Assembly: GCA_003162995.1 (NCBI GenBank)
Contig: PLUZ01000582.1
Location: 5,692-11,111, forward strand
Reading direction: 5' to 3'
Source of the DNA: Methylocapsa sp.
GTDB taxonomy: Bacteria; Pseudomonadota; Alphaproteobacteria; Rhizobiales; Beijerinckiaceae
Length of the DNA stretch: 5,420 nucleotides
The position numbers and the translations under genes were made by a program. Positions 1 to 5,420 of the stretch are shown piece after piece. Position 1 is the stretch's first letter. Each line of letters starts with the position of its first letter. The notes below the pieces were generated by a model that saw only the letters and a list, made by a program, of their open reading frames with translations, was not told where the DNA came from and did no database searches.

Positions 1-485
1 CTTTTGTCGAGAGTAAAAAGACCAATGGCGCCAATCTGAAGACCGTTCTGTGTAATCATCCCATCCTGGGCGATGGACACGGGTCCGGCGTCCGGATTGA
101 GGATGATAGGGCTGTTGCCGGCATCGAGCACGGGATAACCGTCGACGCTCTGCAGCGCGCCGCCGGCCTGCATGCGCATGCGCCCATCGCGCGTGTAGGC
201 GGTGCCGGCCGGGGTCTGCAGCGCGAGCCAGCCATCGCCTTGGACGGCAACATCGAGGGGATTATCAGTCTTGATGGGTACGCCTGGCTGGCGGGAAATA
301 TATGTTTCGCCGTGCGATACATAGGCGACCGGGGTGTCTCCCGTCCGCGAAACGAGCGCCTTAAAGTCAACTTCTTCGGCTCGATAGCCGGGGGTGCTCT
401 GGTTCGCTATATTTGTCGCGATTGTCGTCAATCGACGGTCGAGTGCGACTTGCGCTGAGAGAGTGACGTACAACCCGGACTGCAT
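1..485 (-). CDS. flgF: Flagellar basal-body rod protein FlgF (N-terminal part, cut by window edge)
   Basis: FlgF is one of the proximal rod proteins of the flagellar drive shaft; it is exported by the flagellar type III system and assembles in the periplasm. The visible 161 residues start MQSGLYVTLSAQVALDRRL and carry the N-terminal rod/hook family signature at about residues 20-34 (TTIATNIANQSTPGY). The central FlgE/F/G-type region follows, with NPLDVAVQGDGWLALQ at about 75-90 and AYTRDGRMRM at about 96-105. The reading frame is open to the left edge, so the C-terminal part, roughly a third by family length, is missing. The start is fixed by the family N-terminus and by a GGAGG 10 nt upstream, which lies inside the last codons of the DUF1217 gene. 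Only 3 nt separate the two genes, so they are almost certainly cotranscribed and perhaps translationally coupled. FlgG is the main alternative, but the short N-terminus and the DUF1217 neighbour favour FlgF. Confidence 0.9.
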   Translation of the reverse strand, partial: MQSGLYVTLSAQVALDRRLTTIATNIANQSTPGYRAEEVDFKALVSRTGDTPVAYVSHGETYISRQPGVPIKTDNPLDVAVQGDGWLALQTPAGTAYTRDGRMRMQAGGALQSVDGYPVLDAGNSPIILNPDAGPVSIAQDGMITQNGLQIGAIGLFTLDK

Positions 486-488
486 GGT

Positions 489-1274
489 TCAAGAGCCTCC
501 AAGTTTTAGATTCGCAAGACTTAGAAGCAAGCTCGAACTGATGCCGACCGTATTTGAAGTGTCGAACAGCGGCGTGAGCGGCGTCGTTGGCGCGGCTGCT
601 TGATTTTGAGAATCATATGTTGCGGTGAACCGTTCGATAAATTTTTGTAGCTTAGCGGGATTTTGCAAATCGGCGATGTTGAGCTGGCTTGTAATCATCT
701 GGGCTTGAGCATCGATGGGCGCTTCCGACATGGAAACCGGCAATCCGAGCGCCGTCTGGACCACACTCAGGAGCGTCTTGTTGCCAAGGATGCTATAGGC
801 GCTCGTGATACTGGAGGCCATGCGCTGAAAGTACAGCGCCATTTGAGCGCCCTGGTTTTGCTGGCCGACGTTGGTTTCAAGCGTCTGCTCGACATAGTTG
901 TTGACCGTGGTTTGTTGGAGCGTCGTCGAGCTTGTCGTGCCGGTGCCGTTTGAAGCAAAGTTGAAAGCCGAGGCCAAGGCTACGTAACGGGGATCGTTCA
1001 ACGTATTGGCGAGGCTTTTGGGGTTGGAGACGCCGCCTTCAAGAACCTGTCTGATCAGCCCCTTTGCGTTCATCATGTCGCTCAGGCCGAAGGCCGTCAT
1101 GACATAGGTGTACAGTTTGCTGTTGTTGATGAGATCGTTGACGGTTTTCACTTTGCCGATATTGGCCAGGAAATATTTCGTTTGCTGAGCAACCGAGGGT
1201 TCGGCCGCGGTTGTGGCCAAAGTCTTTGAATAGTCTTTTGTTATTGCATTGTAATAGAGAGTAGCGTTGAGCAT
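489..1274 (-). CDS. DUF1217 family protein of the flagellar cluster
   Basis: This 261-residue protein has no established biochemical function that I know of. It matches the DUF1217 family found in alphaproteobacterial flagellar clusters, recognisable from the N-terminus (YYNAITKDYSKTL, about residues 7-19) and the block KYFLANIGKVKTVNDLIN (about 33-50). It has no signal peptide or membrane helix and no cysteine, and it is rich in Ala, Ser, Thr, Asn and Gln, a composition resembling exported axial flagellar proteins. Residues about 50-95 and 162-217 look like a diverged internal duplication. I chose the ATG at 1274 because the family N-terminus begins there and AAGGG lies a few bases upstream; an upstream TTG at 1346 would add 24 residues of non-family sequence. 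The gene sits 3 nt upstream of flgF and contains that gene's ribosome binding site. A role in rod/hook assembly or export is inferred only from context. Confidence 0.88.
   Translation of the reverse strand: MLNATLYYNAITKDYSKTLATTAAEPSVAQQTKYFLANIGKVKTVNDLINNSKLYTYVMTAFGLSDMMNAKGLIRQVLEGGVSNPKSLANTLNDPRYVALASAFNFASNGTGTTSSTTLQQTTVNNYVEQTLETNVGQQNQGAQMALYFQRMASSITSAYSILGNKTLLSVVQTALGLPVSMSEAPIDAQAQMITSQLNIADLQNPAKLQKFIERFTATYDSQNQAAAPTTPLTPLFDTSNTVGISSSLLLSLANLKLGGS
496..500 (-). promoter_or_regulatory. Ribosome binding site of flgF
   Basis: A perfect GGAGG (read on the minus strand) lies 10 nt before the flgF ATG and is embedded in the Gly-Gly-Ser codons that end the DUF1217 gene. It settles the flgF start and suggests that translation of the two genes is coupled. 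Confidence 0.75.
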
Positions 1275-1306
1275 GGCCCTTGCCTCGGAGTGCGTTCCCG
1301 ACTTTC

Positions 1307-1342
1307 GCAAATGTAGCTTGCCGGGGCCTTGCCAATGTAGCT
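1307..1342. repeat. Pair of 12-bp direct repeats in the flagellar divergent region
   Basis: GCAAATGTAGCT at 1307-1318 and GCCAATGTAGCT at 1331-1342 differ by one base and are 24 bp apart start to start, about two helical turns plus 3 bp. The first copy also forms a short dyad GCAA-N7-TTGC (1307-1321). They lie just upstream of the DUF1217 start and downstream of the predicted leftward transcription start, so they could be operator half-sites or a 5' leader element. The function is unknown. Confidence 0.5.
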
Positions 1343-1364
1343 GCAATTCGATGGATCAGCACGG

Positions 1365-1382
1365 TTCCGCCCATTTGCGGAA
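1365..1382. repeat. Perfect inverted repeat TTCCGC-N6-GCGGAA
   Basis: A 6-bp perfect dyad with a 6-nt spacer (CCATTT). It lies about 20-37 nt downstream of the start predicted for the leftward promoter, so it could be the operator of a dimeric regulator or a hairpin in the DUF1217-flgF leader RNA. No run of T follows on either strand, which argues against an intrinsic terminator. Confidence 0.5.
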
Positions 1383-1408
1383 GGCCGGGGGAGCTTATTC
1401 TTCCCAGC

Positions 1409-1437
1409 ATCGTAAATTTCACTGCATTGGCTATCAA
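1409..1437 (-). promoter_or_regulatory. Candidate sigma70-type promoter for the DUF1217-flgF unit
   Basis: Read on the minus strand, TTGATA (1437-1432, five of six consensus bases) is followed by exactly 17 nt and TACGAT (1414-1409, four of six). Transcription would start near 1402, giving a leader of roughly 130 nt before the DUF1217 ATG at 1274. The position, orientation and spacing fit well, but the call rests on sequence inspection alone. Confidence 0.45.
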
Positions 1438-1501
1438 TTGAGCTTTCCAATTCAGTTTGGAGCAAGGCCTGCCAGTTAACGATTTGCAGGGTAATACGGG
1501 C

Positions 1502-1506
1502 AGGAG
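1502..1506 (+). promoter_or_regulatory. Ribosome binding site that fixes the GTG start of motA
   Basis: AGGAG lies 8 nt before the GTG at 1515. No ATG occurs in frame at the expected place, and translation from this GTG gives an N-terminus colinear with other alphaproteobacterial MotA proteins, so the site decides the start. Confidence 0.75.
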
Positions 1507-1514
1507 CGGATCGC

Positions 1515-2393
1515 GTGGGTTTTGTCATCGGAATCGTCATAGCCCTAGGCTGCATCCTTGGCGGCTTCGCCGCGATGGGTGGACATCTTTCCGTTATTTG
1601 GCAGCCTTGGGAATTTGTCATCATCGGCGGGGCTTCGCTTGGCACGTTCATTGTCGCAAACCCAATGTCGACGATTAAGGACACAGGACGCGCCATGATG
1701 GAGGCGATCCTCGACCGTGCTCCGACACAACGCCATTATCTCGACGTTCTTGGAGTTCTCTACACATTGATGCGGGAATTGCGCGGAAAGGGCCGTAATG
1801 AGCTGGAGCAACATGTCGATAACCCGAACGAGTCGACAATTTTCAAGAGTTTCCCACGGGTTCTGGCTGATAAGGATCTGACGCATTTTATCTGCGATTA
1901 CTGCCGGCTGATCATAATCGGGAACGCCCGCACCCATGAAATAGAAGCTTTGATGGACGAGGAGATTCAAACAGTTACTCGGGACAGACTGAAGTCTTAT
2001 CATGCCTTGACCTCGGTCAGCGACGGCCTGCCGGCGCTTGGGATCGTTGCCGCCGTGCTAGGGGTAATCAAGGCGATGGGCGCACTCGATGAAGCCCCGG
2101 AAATTCTCGGTCACCTCATTGGAGCGGCACTTGTTGGCATCTTCGCTGGAATATTTATGTCCTACGCCCTGGTGCAGCCAATCGCTCTCAAGATCAAATC
2201 GACCCGCGAGCAGAGTTGCCGTCTCTATATCATTGTAAAGCAGACACTATTGGCCTTCATGAATGGCGCGATGCCTCAGATAGCTCTCGAGCATGGCCGG
2301 AAAACCATCTCGTCGCGTAACCGGCCTTCGATCGACATGGTTGAGAACGAGACGGTTTCGGGTGGCGCGGCAAGCGAACAACAAGCGGCGTGA
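1515..2393 (+). CDS. motA: Flagellar motor stator protein MotA
   Basis: MotA is the inner-membrane stator subunit that, with MotB, forms the ion channel and pushes on FliG in the rotor. The 292-residue length is typical of the family. Two N-terminal membrane segments (about 2-20 and 33-50) are followed by a long cytoplasmic loop with the family block [20 protein letters not shown] (about 128-147), then two further membrane segments (about 170-190 and 200-225). Residues known to matter in E. coli MotA are present at the same numbers: Arg90 and Glu98 in the cytoplasmic loop, and Pro173 ([15 protein letters not shown]) and Pro222 (VQPIA) in the channel region. The C-terminal [12 protein letters not shown] (261-272) is also a family feature. 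It starts at GTG with AGGAG 8 nt upstream. fliM follows 6 nt after the stop codon, so they form one operon; motB is not in the window. Protons are the likely coupling ion, judged from the family rather than from any residue seen here. Confidence 0.96.
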   Translation: MGFVIGIVIALGCILGGFAAMGGHLSVIWQPWEFVIIGGASLGTFIVANPMSTIKDTGRAMMEAILDRAPTQRHYLDVLGVLYTLMRELRGKGRNELEQHVDNPNESTIFKSFPRVLADKDLTHFICDYCRLIIIGNARTHEIEALMDEEIQTVTRDRLKSYHALTSVSDGLPALGIVAAVLGVIKAMGALDEAPEILGHLIGAALVGIFAGIFMSYALVQPIALKIKSTREQSCRLYIIVKQTLLAFMNGAMPQIALEHGRKTISSRNRPSIDMVENETVSGGAASEQQAA

Positions 2394-2399
2394 TAGAAC

Positions 2400-3341
2400 A
2401 TGCAACAAACAAGAACTCACGATTATATGGTGATGAAGGCTCGAGAAATGCTTTTCGATGGCGCGGGAATCTCCGTGGATCGCATGCCCCTGCTGCACGT
2501 TATCTTCGAGCGCATGGCGGCCCAGTGTTCTGAAAGCTTGCGGCAATTGTCGGCTTCCCCCGCGTTGTTCCTGGTCGAATCCGCCGCCACCGAGCGGATT
2601 GGTGATGTTCTCGATAGCTATGAGAGCAACGTCGTGTTCGGGATAATCCATGTTCAACCTTGGGACTCACGTTTGCTGATCGGGCTTGAACACGAATTCG
2701 TTTTTGCATTGGCGGAGGCTTTGTTTGGCGGTGACGGCAGAGAATCGACGGTCATTGAGAAGCGCCAACTTTCGAACATTGAATTGCGGCTGGGGAAAAA
2801 AGCCTTCGATCTGTTTGCACAGGCGCTCCAAAATGCATTCGCGACTGTATGCGAAACAATTTTCAAATTGGACCGTGTCGAGACAAGGCTCGATTTCGTC
2901 ACCATCGCACCGCGAACCGCATTCGGTGTGAGAGCAAGACTCACGCTTCGGATTCTGGGGCGCGAGGGCAATATGTTTGTCCTGATTCCACAAACGGCGC
3001 TTAACTCCGTTCGTCAAGACTTGGCGCGCGATGTAGCCGCTGAAATATCGGTTCGCGATCCGCGTTGGGCAAAACAGATTCAGAGCGAAATCGGTCAGAC
3101 CGAAGTTACAATCCGTGGAGTAATCGAACAGCGGCATTTCAGCTTAAAGGATATTACCACTCTAAAAATAGGACAAGTGCTAACGTTGGAGGCCACGGCG
3201 AAGACGCGGGTCAAGCTCGAATGCAATGTAGAGTTCCTTTTCTGGTGCGACCTTGGTCAGGCCGACGGTTACTACACACTCCGTGTCAAGGATTTCGTAA
3301 GTCAAGAGCAGGAGCTGATAGATGACATCCTGCCTTGTTGA
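2400..3341 (+). CDS. fliM: Flagellar motor switch protein FliM
   Basis: FliM forms the middle of the cytoplasmic C-ring, joins FliG to FliN, and in most bacteria receives the CheY signal that changes rotation. The middle domain is seen from ISVDRMPLLHVIFERMA (about residues 24-40) onward, with the FliG-binding GGxG motif as GGDG at 110-113. The C-terminal SpoA (FliMN_C) domain spans about 232-300 (TEVTIRGVIEQRHFSLKDI to YYTLRVKDF). At 313 residues it is a little short for FliM because the N-terminal LSQxEIDALL-type CheY-binding peptide and its linker are missing. The ATG at 2400, 6 nt after the motA stop, lacks a clear Shine-Dalgarno, so reinitiation from motA is likely. The ATG at 2448 (residue 17), with AAGG 8 nt upstream, is an alternative start. 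Neither start, nor any sequence upstream in frame, restores the missing motif. fliN and fliG, common next genes in related clusters, do not follow. Confidence 0.9.
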   Translation: MQQTRTHDYMVMKAREMLFDGAGISVDRMPLLHVIFERMAAQCSESLRQLSASPALFLVESAATERIGDVLDSYESNVVFGIIHVQPWDSRLLIGLEHEFVFALAEALFGGDGRESTVIEKRQLSNIELRLGKKAFDLFAQALQNAFATVCETIFKLDRVETRLDFVTIAPRTAFGVRARLTLRILGREGNMFVLIPQTALNSVRQDLARDVAAEISVRDPRWAKQIQSEIGQTEVTIRGVIEQRHFSLKDITTLKIGQVLTLEATAKTRVKLECNVEFLFWCDLGQADGYYTLRVKDFVSQEQELIDDILPC

Positions 3342-3531
3342 TGGCGCCACAATACGGAATTACGGCCGGGTGCTACAGCAACGGGTGAGAGCCGGGGGCT
3401 TGAGCCGTTCTCATGGAGCATCGCGTGGCGAATCAACTTCCTTGAGCAAGGCCGATCTCCAAAAATCAGTCTTGAATCACGAAAGCCTTTCAAGGGGAAT
3501 CCCAAACCGTGAAATCGTCACCACGATCTAG
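3322..3531 (+). CDS. Doubtful small ORF overlapping the end of fliM
   Basis: A 69-residue frame starts at an ATG 20 nt inside the end of fliM and has AGGAG 7 nt upstream, a spacing typical of translationally coupled genes. It stops across the fhs stop codon on the other strand. The product is hydrophilic, rich in Ser, Arg and Gly, and has no domain, membrane segment or signal peptide that I recognise. It does not resemble FliN, which usually follows fliM. Third-position GC is roughly 55%, which does not mark it as coding. I list it because of the start context; it could equally be chance in a convergent spacer. Confidence 0.2.
   Translation: MTSCLVDGATIRNYGRVLQQRVRAGGLSRSHGASRGESTSLSKADLQKSVLNHESLSRGIPNREIVTTI
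3386..3413 (+). terminator. Weak hairpin downstream of fliM
   Basis: TGAGAGC at 3386-3392 can pair with GTTCTCA at 3407-3413 (seven pairs, one of them G-T) around a 14-nt loop, 45 nt after the fliM stop. No T-run follows, so it is not a classical intrinsic terminator. It may help end the transcript or protect its 3' end, but chance is possible. Confidence 0.2.
3514..3527 (-). terminator. Small hairpin directly after the fhs stop codon
   Basis: ATCGT and ACGAT form a perfect 5-bp stem with a 4-nt loop directly after the fhs TAG. On the minus strand it is followed by TTTC, too short for a strong intrinsic terminator. It is the best-placed candidate in the convergent spacer for ending the hprA-fhs transcript, but the stem is short. 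Confidence 0.28.
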
Positions 3532-5204
3532 AAAAGCCCAGTGACCTTGCCACTGTCATCGAGGTCGATCTTGGTTGCTGCCGGCACTTTCGGCAAGCCC
3601 GGCATGGTCATGATCTCGCCGCACACCATAACGACGAACTCCGCGCCGGCGGCGAGACGAACTTCGCGGATATTGATCTCATGGCCCGATGGGGCGCCGC
3701 GCAGGCTTGCGTCGGTTGAAAAGGAATATTGGGTTTTGGCGATGCAAACGGGGTAGTGGCCATAACCACCATCTTGAAGCTTTTTGATTTGCCCGCGAAC
3801 CTTCGAATCGGCTGTGACTTTGCTTGCGCCATAGAGTTTGGTGGCGATCGCCGTCACCTTGTCCCACAGTGAGGCTTGGTCCTCATAAACGAATTGAAAA
3901 TCAACCGGCACTTTGTCGACGATATCGACGACAGTGCGGGCCAGTTCCTCGGCGCCCTTGCCGCCTTCCGCCCAATGCCGGCAAACGACGATCGGGGCTT
4001 CGTGATGCGCCATTTTTTTCTTCAACAGTTCGATTTCGGCGTCTGTGTCGAAAGTGAAATGATTGATCGCGACGACGCACGGCAGCCCGTAATGGTTCCG
4101 GATGTTGTTGACATGGCGTTCCAAATTGGCAACGCCTTTTGCCAAAGCGTCGAGGTTTTCCGTATTGAGTTCCTTCAGATCGACGCCCCCATGATATTTG
4201 AGGGCGCGGATGGTCGCGACAATCACCACGACCTGCGGGCGAAGGCCGGATTTGCGGCATTTGATGTCGATGAATTTTTCGGCACCGAGATCGGCGCCAA
4301 ACCCAGCCTCGGTCACCACATAGTCGGAAAGTTTCAGCGCGGTCTTGGTGGCGAGCACGGAATTGCAGCCATGCGCGATGTTGGCAAATGGGCCGCCGTG
4401 AATGAAGGCCGGGTTGTTTTCAAGAGTTTGCACGAGGTTCGGCTTAAGTGCGTTTTTCAGAAGCACCGCCATGGCGCCATGCGCGTTCAAATCGGCCGCA
4501 TGAATAGGCTTTTGGTCTCGCGTATATCCAATCACGATCCGTCCCAGGCGATCCTTCAAATCCTTGATCGAGGTGGCCAGGCAGAAGATCGCCATGATTT
4601 CGGAAGCCACCACGATGTCGAAACCGTCTTCACGCGGATATCCGTTTCCAACTCCTCCCAAAGCCACGGTGATCTGCCGCAGTGCCCGGTCGTTCATATC
4701 GACCACGCGCTTCCAGGCGATACGCCGCACATCGAAGTTCAATTCATTGCCGTGGTGAATATGATTGTCGATCATCGCGGAGAGAAGATTGTGGGCAAGA
4801 CCGATCGCACCGAAGTCGCCCGTAAAATGGAGGTTGATATCCTCCATTGGCACAACCTGCGCATAGCCGCCTCCGGCCGCACCGCCCTTCATGCCAAAAA
4901 CCGGCCCGAGCGAGGGCTCGCGGAGACAAATGGACGCGTTCTTGCCGATCCGGTTCAGCGCGTCGCCGAGGCCAACCGTTGTGGTCGTCTTGCCTTCTCC
5001 CGCCGGAGTCGGGCTGATCGCCGTCACAAGGATCAGCTTGCCGTCCGGCCGGTCCTTGAGGCTATCGACATATTCCAACGATATCTTGGCTTTATAATAG
5101 CCAAAGGGCTCAAGGTGCTCGTCTCCGATGCCGAGTTTTTCCTGCGCTACCTCGCCAATCCGGCGCATGTGGGCTTGTTGAGCAATGTCGATATCTGTCG
5201 GCAT
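3528..5204 (-). CDS. fhs: Formate-tetrahydrofolate ligase (10-formyl-THF synthetase)
   Basis: This cytoplasmic enzyme condenses formate, ATP and tetrahydrofolate to 10-formyl-THF, ADP and phosphate. In serine-cycle methylotrophs, where the gene is called ftfL, it brings formate into assimilation. The 558 residues are full length for the family (557 in M. extorquens FtfL as I recall). The ATP-binding P-loop is [13 protein letters not shown] at about 64-76. The first FTHFS family signature is [11 protein letters not shown] at 104-114 and the second is [12 protein letters not shown] at 329-340. Other strongly conserved blocks are LREPSLGP (94-101), NLHFTGD (124-130), [15 protein letters not shown] (269-283), [14 protein letters not shown] (298-311) and [15 protein letters not shown] (529-543). 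The ATG at 5204 has GGAGG 4 nt upstream and gives the family N-terminus (MPTDIDIA). The gene follows hprA by 23 nt, so it is probably read from a promoter upstream of hprA outside the window. No truncation or frameshift is seen. Confidence 0.98.
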   Translation of the reverse strand: MPTDIDIAQQAHMRRIGEVAQEKLGIGDEHLEPFGYYKAKISLEYVDSLKDRPDGKLILVTAISPTPAGEGKTTTTVGLGDALNRIGKNASICLREPSLGPVFGMKGGAAGGGYAQVVPMEDINLHFTGDFGAIGLAHNLLSAMIDNHIHHGNELNFDVRRIAWKRVVDMNDRALRQITVALGGVGNGYPREDGFDIVVASEIMAIFCLATSIKDLKDRLGRIVIGYTRDQKPIHAADLNAHGAMAVLLKNALKPNLVQTLENNPAFIHGGPFANIAHGCNSVLATKTALKLSDYVVTEAGFGADLGAEKFIDIKCRKSGLRPQVVVIVATIRALKYHGGVDLKELNTENLDALAKGVANLERHVNNIRNHYGLPCVVAINHFTFDTDAEIELLKKKMAHHEAPIVVCRHWAEGGKGAEELARTVVDIVDKVPVDFQFVYEDQASLWDKVTAIATKLYGASKVTADSKVRGQIKKLQDGGYGHYPVCIAKTQYSFSTDASLRGAPSGHEINIREVRLAAGAEFVVMVCGEIMTMPGLPKVPAATKIDLDDSGKVTGLF

Positions 5205-5208
5205 GGTT

Positions 5209-5213
5209 CCTCC
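5209..5213 (-). promoter_or_regulatory. Ribosome binding site of fhs
   Basis: GGAGG on the minus strand, 4 nt before the fhs ATG, lies in the 23-nt gap after hprA. The spacing is short, but it supports the ATG at 5204 over internal methionines such as residue 13. Confidence 0.65.
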
Positions 5214-5227
5214 ACTCGAAGCCGATC

Positions 5228-5420
5228 TCAGGCTTCCACCACATTTTGCGGCTTGCCCGCCGCGAATGCTTCTATGTTATCGATAAGCTGGTCGGCGAGG
5301 ATCTGCATGGCCTCGCGGCTTGCCCAAGCGACATGCGGTGTGACGATGAAATTCGGCAGCCGCAAATCGAGCAGAATATTGCCTTGCTTGGGCGGCTCGA
5401 CCGTCAACACGTCGAAAGCG
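5228..5420 (-). CDS. hprA: Hydroxypyruvate reductase, serine-cycle type (C-terminal end only)
   Basis: Hydroxypyruvate reductase (glycerate dehydrogenase) reduces hydroxypyruvate to D-glycerate with NAD(P)H, a step of the serine cycle. Only the last 63 residues are in the window ([11 protein letters not shown] to PQNVVEA); the Rossmann domain and most of the catalytic domain lie beyond the right edge. The block [14 protein letters not shown] contains the catalytic histidine of the D-isomer-specific 2-hydroxyacid dehydrogenases (TPHVAW). The tail [17 protein letters not shown] and the end [10 protein letters not shown] closely resemble M. extorquens HprA as I recall it, which distinguishes it from a general member of the superfamily. 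The fhs gene 23 nt downstream agrees with a role in C1 assimilation. Other D-2-hydroxyacid dehydrogenases of the glyoxylate/hydroxypyruvate type are the alternative. Confidence 0.85.
   Translation of the reverse strand, partial: AFDVLTVEPPKQGNILLDLRLPNFIVTPHVAWASREAMQILADQLIDNIEAFAAGKPQNVVEA

Larger units (their letters stand above)
1275..1514. promoter_or_regulatory. Divergent intergenic region between DUF1217-flgF and motA-fliM
   Basis: These 240 nt separate two outward-facing flagellar units and must carry signals for at least the leftward one, and probably for both. From left to right they contain two copies of GCMAATGTAGCT spaced 24 bp start to start (1307-1342), a perfect inverted repeat TTCCGC-N6-GCGGAA (1365-1382), a leftward sigma70-like promoter (1409-1437) and the motA ribosome binding site (1502-1506). 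I saw no convincing rightward sigma70, sigma28 or sigma54 promoter for motA by eye. Small ORFs crossing this region have no recognisable protein character. Confidence 0.65.

Noticed and set aside
489..1346. Longer start (TTG at 1346) for the DUF1217 gene, giving 285 residues
   Set aside because: The extra 24 residues do not look like the family, run through the repeat region, and the ATG at 1274 gives the expected family N-terminus with a purine-rich stretch upstream.
1413..1440. Possible sigma28 promoter for motA (TAAA followed by GCTATCAA)
   Set aside because: Spacing is 13 rather than about 15 and the -10 box matches poorly.
1456..1490. Possible sigma54 promoter before motA (TGG ... TGC and TTTGCA)
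   Set aside because: The GG-GC spacing is off by one for the first candidate, and no GG lies at the right place for the second.
1545..2003. 152-codon minus-strand frame inside motA
   Set aside because: Fully overlaps a well-supported MotA frame and has no recognisable domain.
3440..3451. CCTTG-AG-CAAGG palindrome downstream of fliM
   Set aside because: The loop is too small for the full stem and no T-run follows; a palindrome of this size is easily due to chance.
3901..4260. 119-codon frame antisense within fhs, and similar long frames inside fhs and fliM
   Set aside because: They are alternate-frame shadows of strongly conserved genes, with Arg/Pro-rich products and no independent start signals.

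Overview
The window comes from a flagellated, serine-cycle (methylotroph-type) alphaproteobacterium, most likely in the order Hyphomicrobiales, for example the Beijerinckiaceae/Methylocystaceae or Hyphomicrobium-like lineages. Two independent signals support this. The flagellar genes (flgF, a DUF1217 protein, motA, fliM) have alphaproteobacterial type and order. The visible C-terminus of the hydroxypyruvate reductase and the whole formate-tetrahydrofolate ligase closely resemble, as I recall those sequences, HprA and FtfL of Methylorubrum extorquens. The genus cannot be fixed from the sequence alone.

Layout. Positions 1-1274 hold a minus-strand flagellar unit: a DUF1217 protein (1274-489) followed after 3 nt by flgF (485-1, running off the left edge). 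Positions 1275-1514 are a divergent intergenic region of 240 nt. It contains a candidate sigma70-type promoter firing leftward, a perfect 6-bp inverted repeat, a pair of 12-bp near-identical direct repeats, and the ribosome binding site of motA. Positions 1515-3341 hold a plus-strand motor unit, motA (GTG start) and fliM, 6 nt apart. Positions 3342-3527 are a short convergent spacer with weak hairpins and one doubtful small ORF. Positions 3528-5420 hold a minus-strand C1-metabolism unit: the 3' end of hprA (running off the right edge), then after 23 nt fhs/ftfL.

How the genes work together. FlgF is a proximal rod protein of the basal body. The DUF1217 protein is a conserved but functionally uncharacterised neighbour in alphaproteobacterial flagellar clusters. 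MotA is a stator proton-channel subunit, and FliM is the C-ring switch protein that receives stator torque and sets rotation. On the other side, formate-tetrahydrofolate ligase loads formate onto tetrahydrofolate, supplying one-carbon units that (after reduction to methylene-THF) enter the serine cycle. Hydroxypyruvate reductase makes D-glycerate later in that cycle. The window is thus the junction between a flagellar cluster and a C1-assimilation cluster that converge on each other.

I found no mobile element, CRISPR array, tRNA or rRNA. Most of the window is recognisable. The less explained parts are the DUF1217 protein, which appears to carry an internal duplication, the patterned divergent promoter region, a FliM without the canonical N-terminal CheY-binding peptide, and the absence of fliN/fliG directly after fliM.
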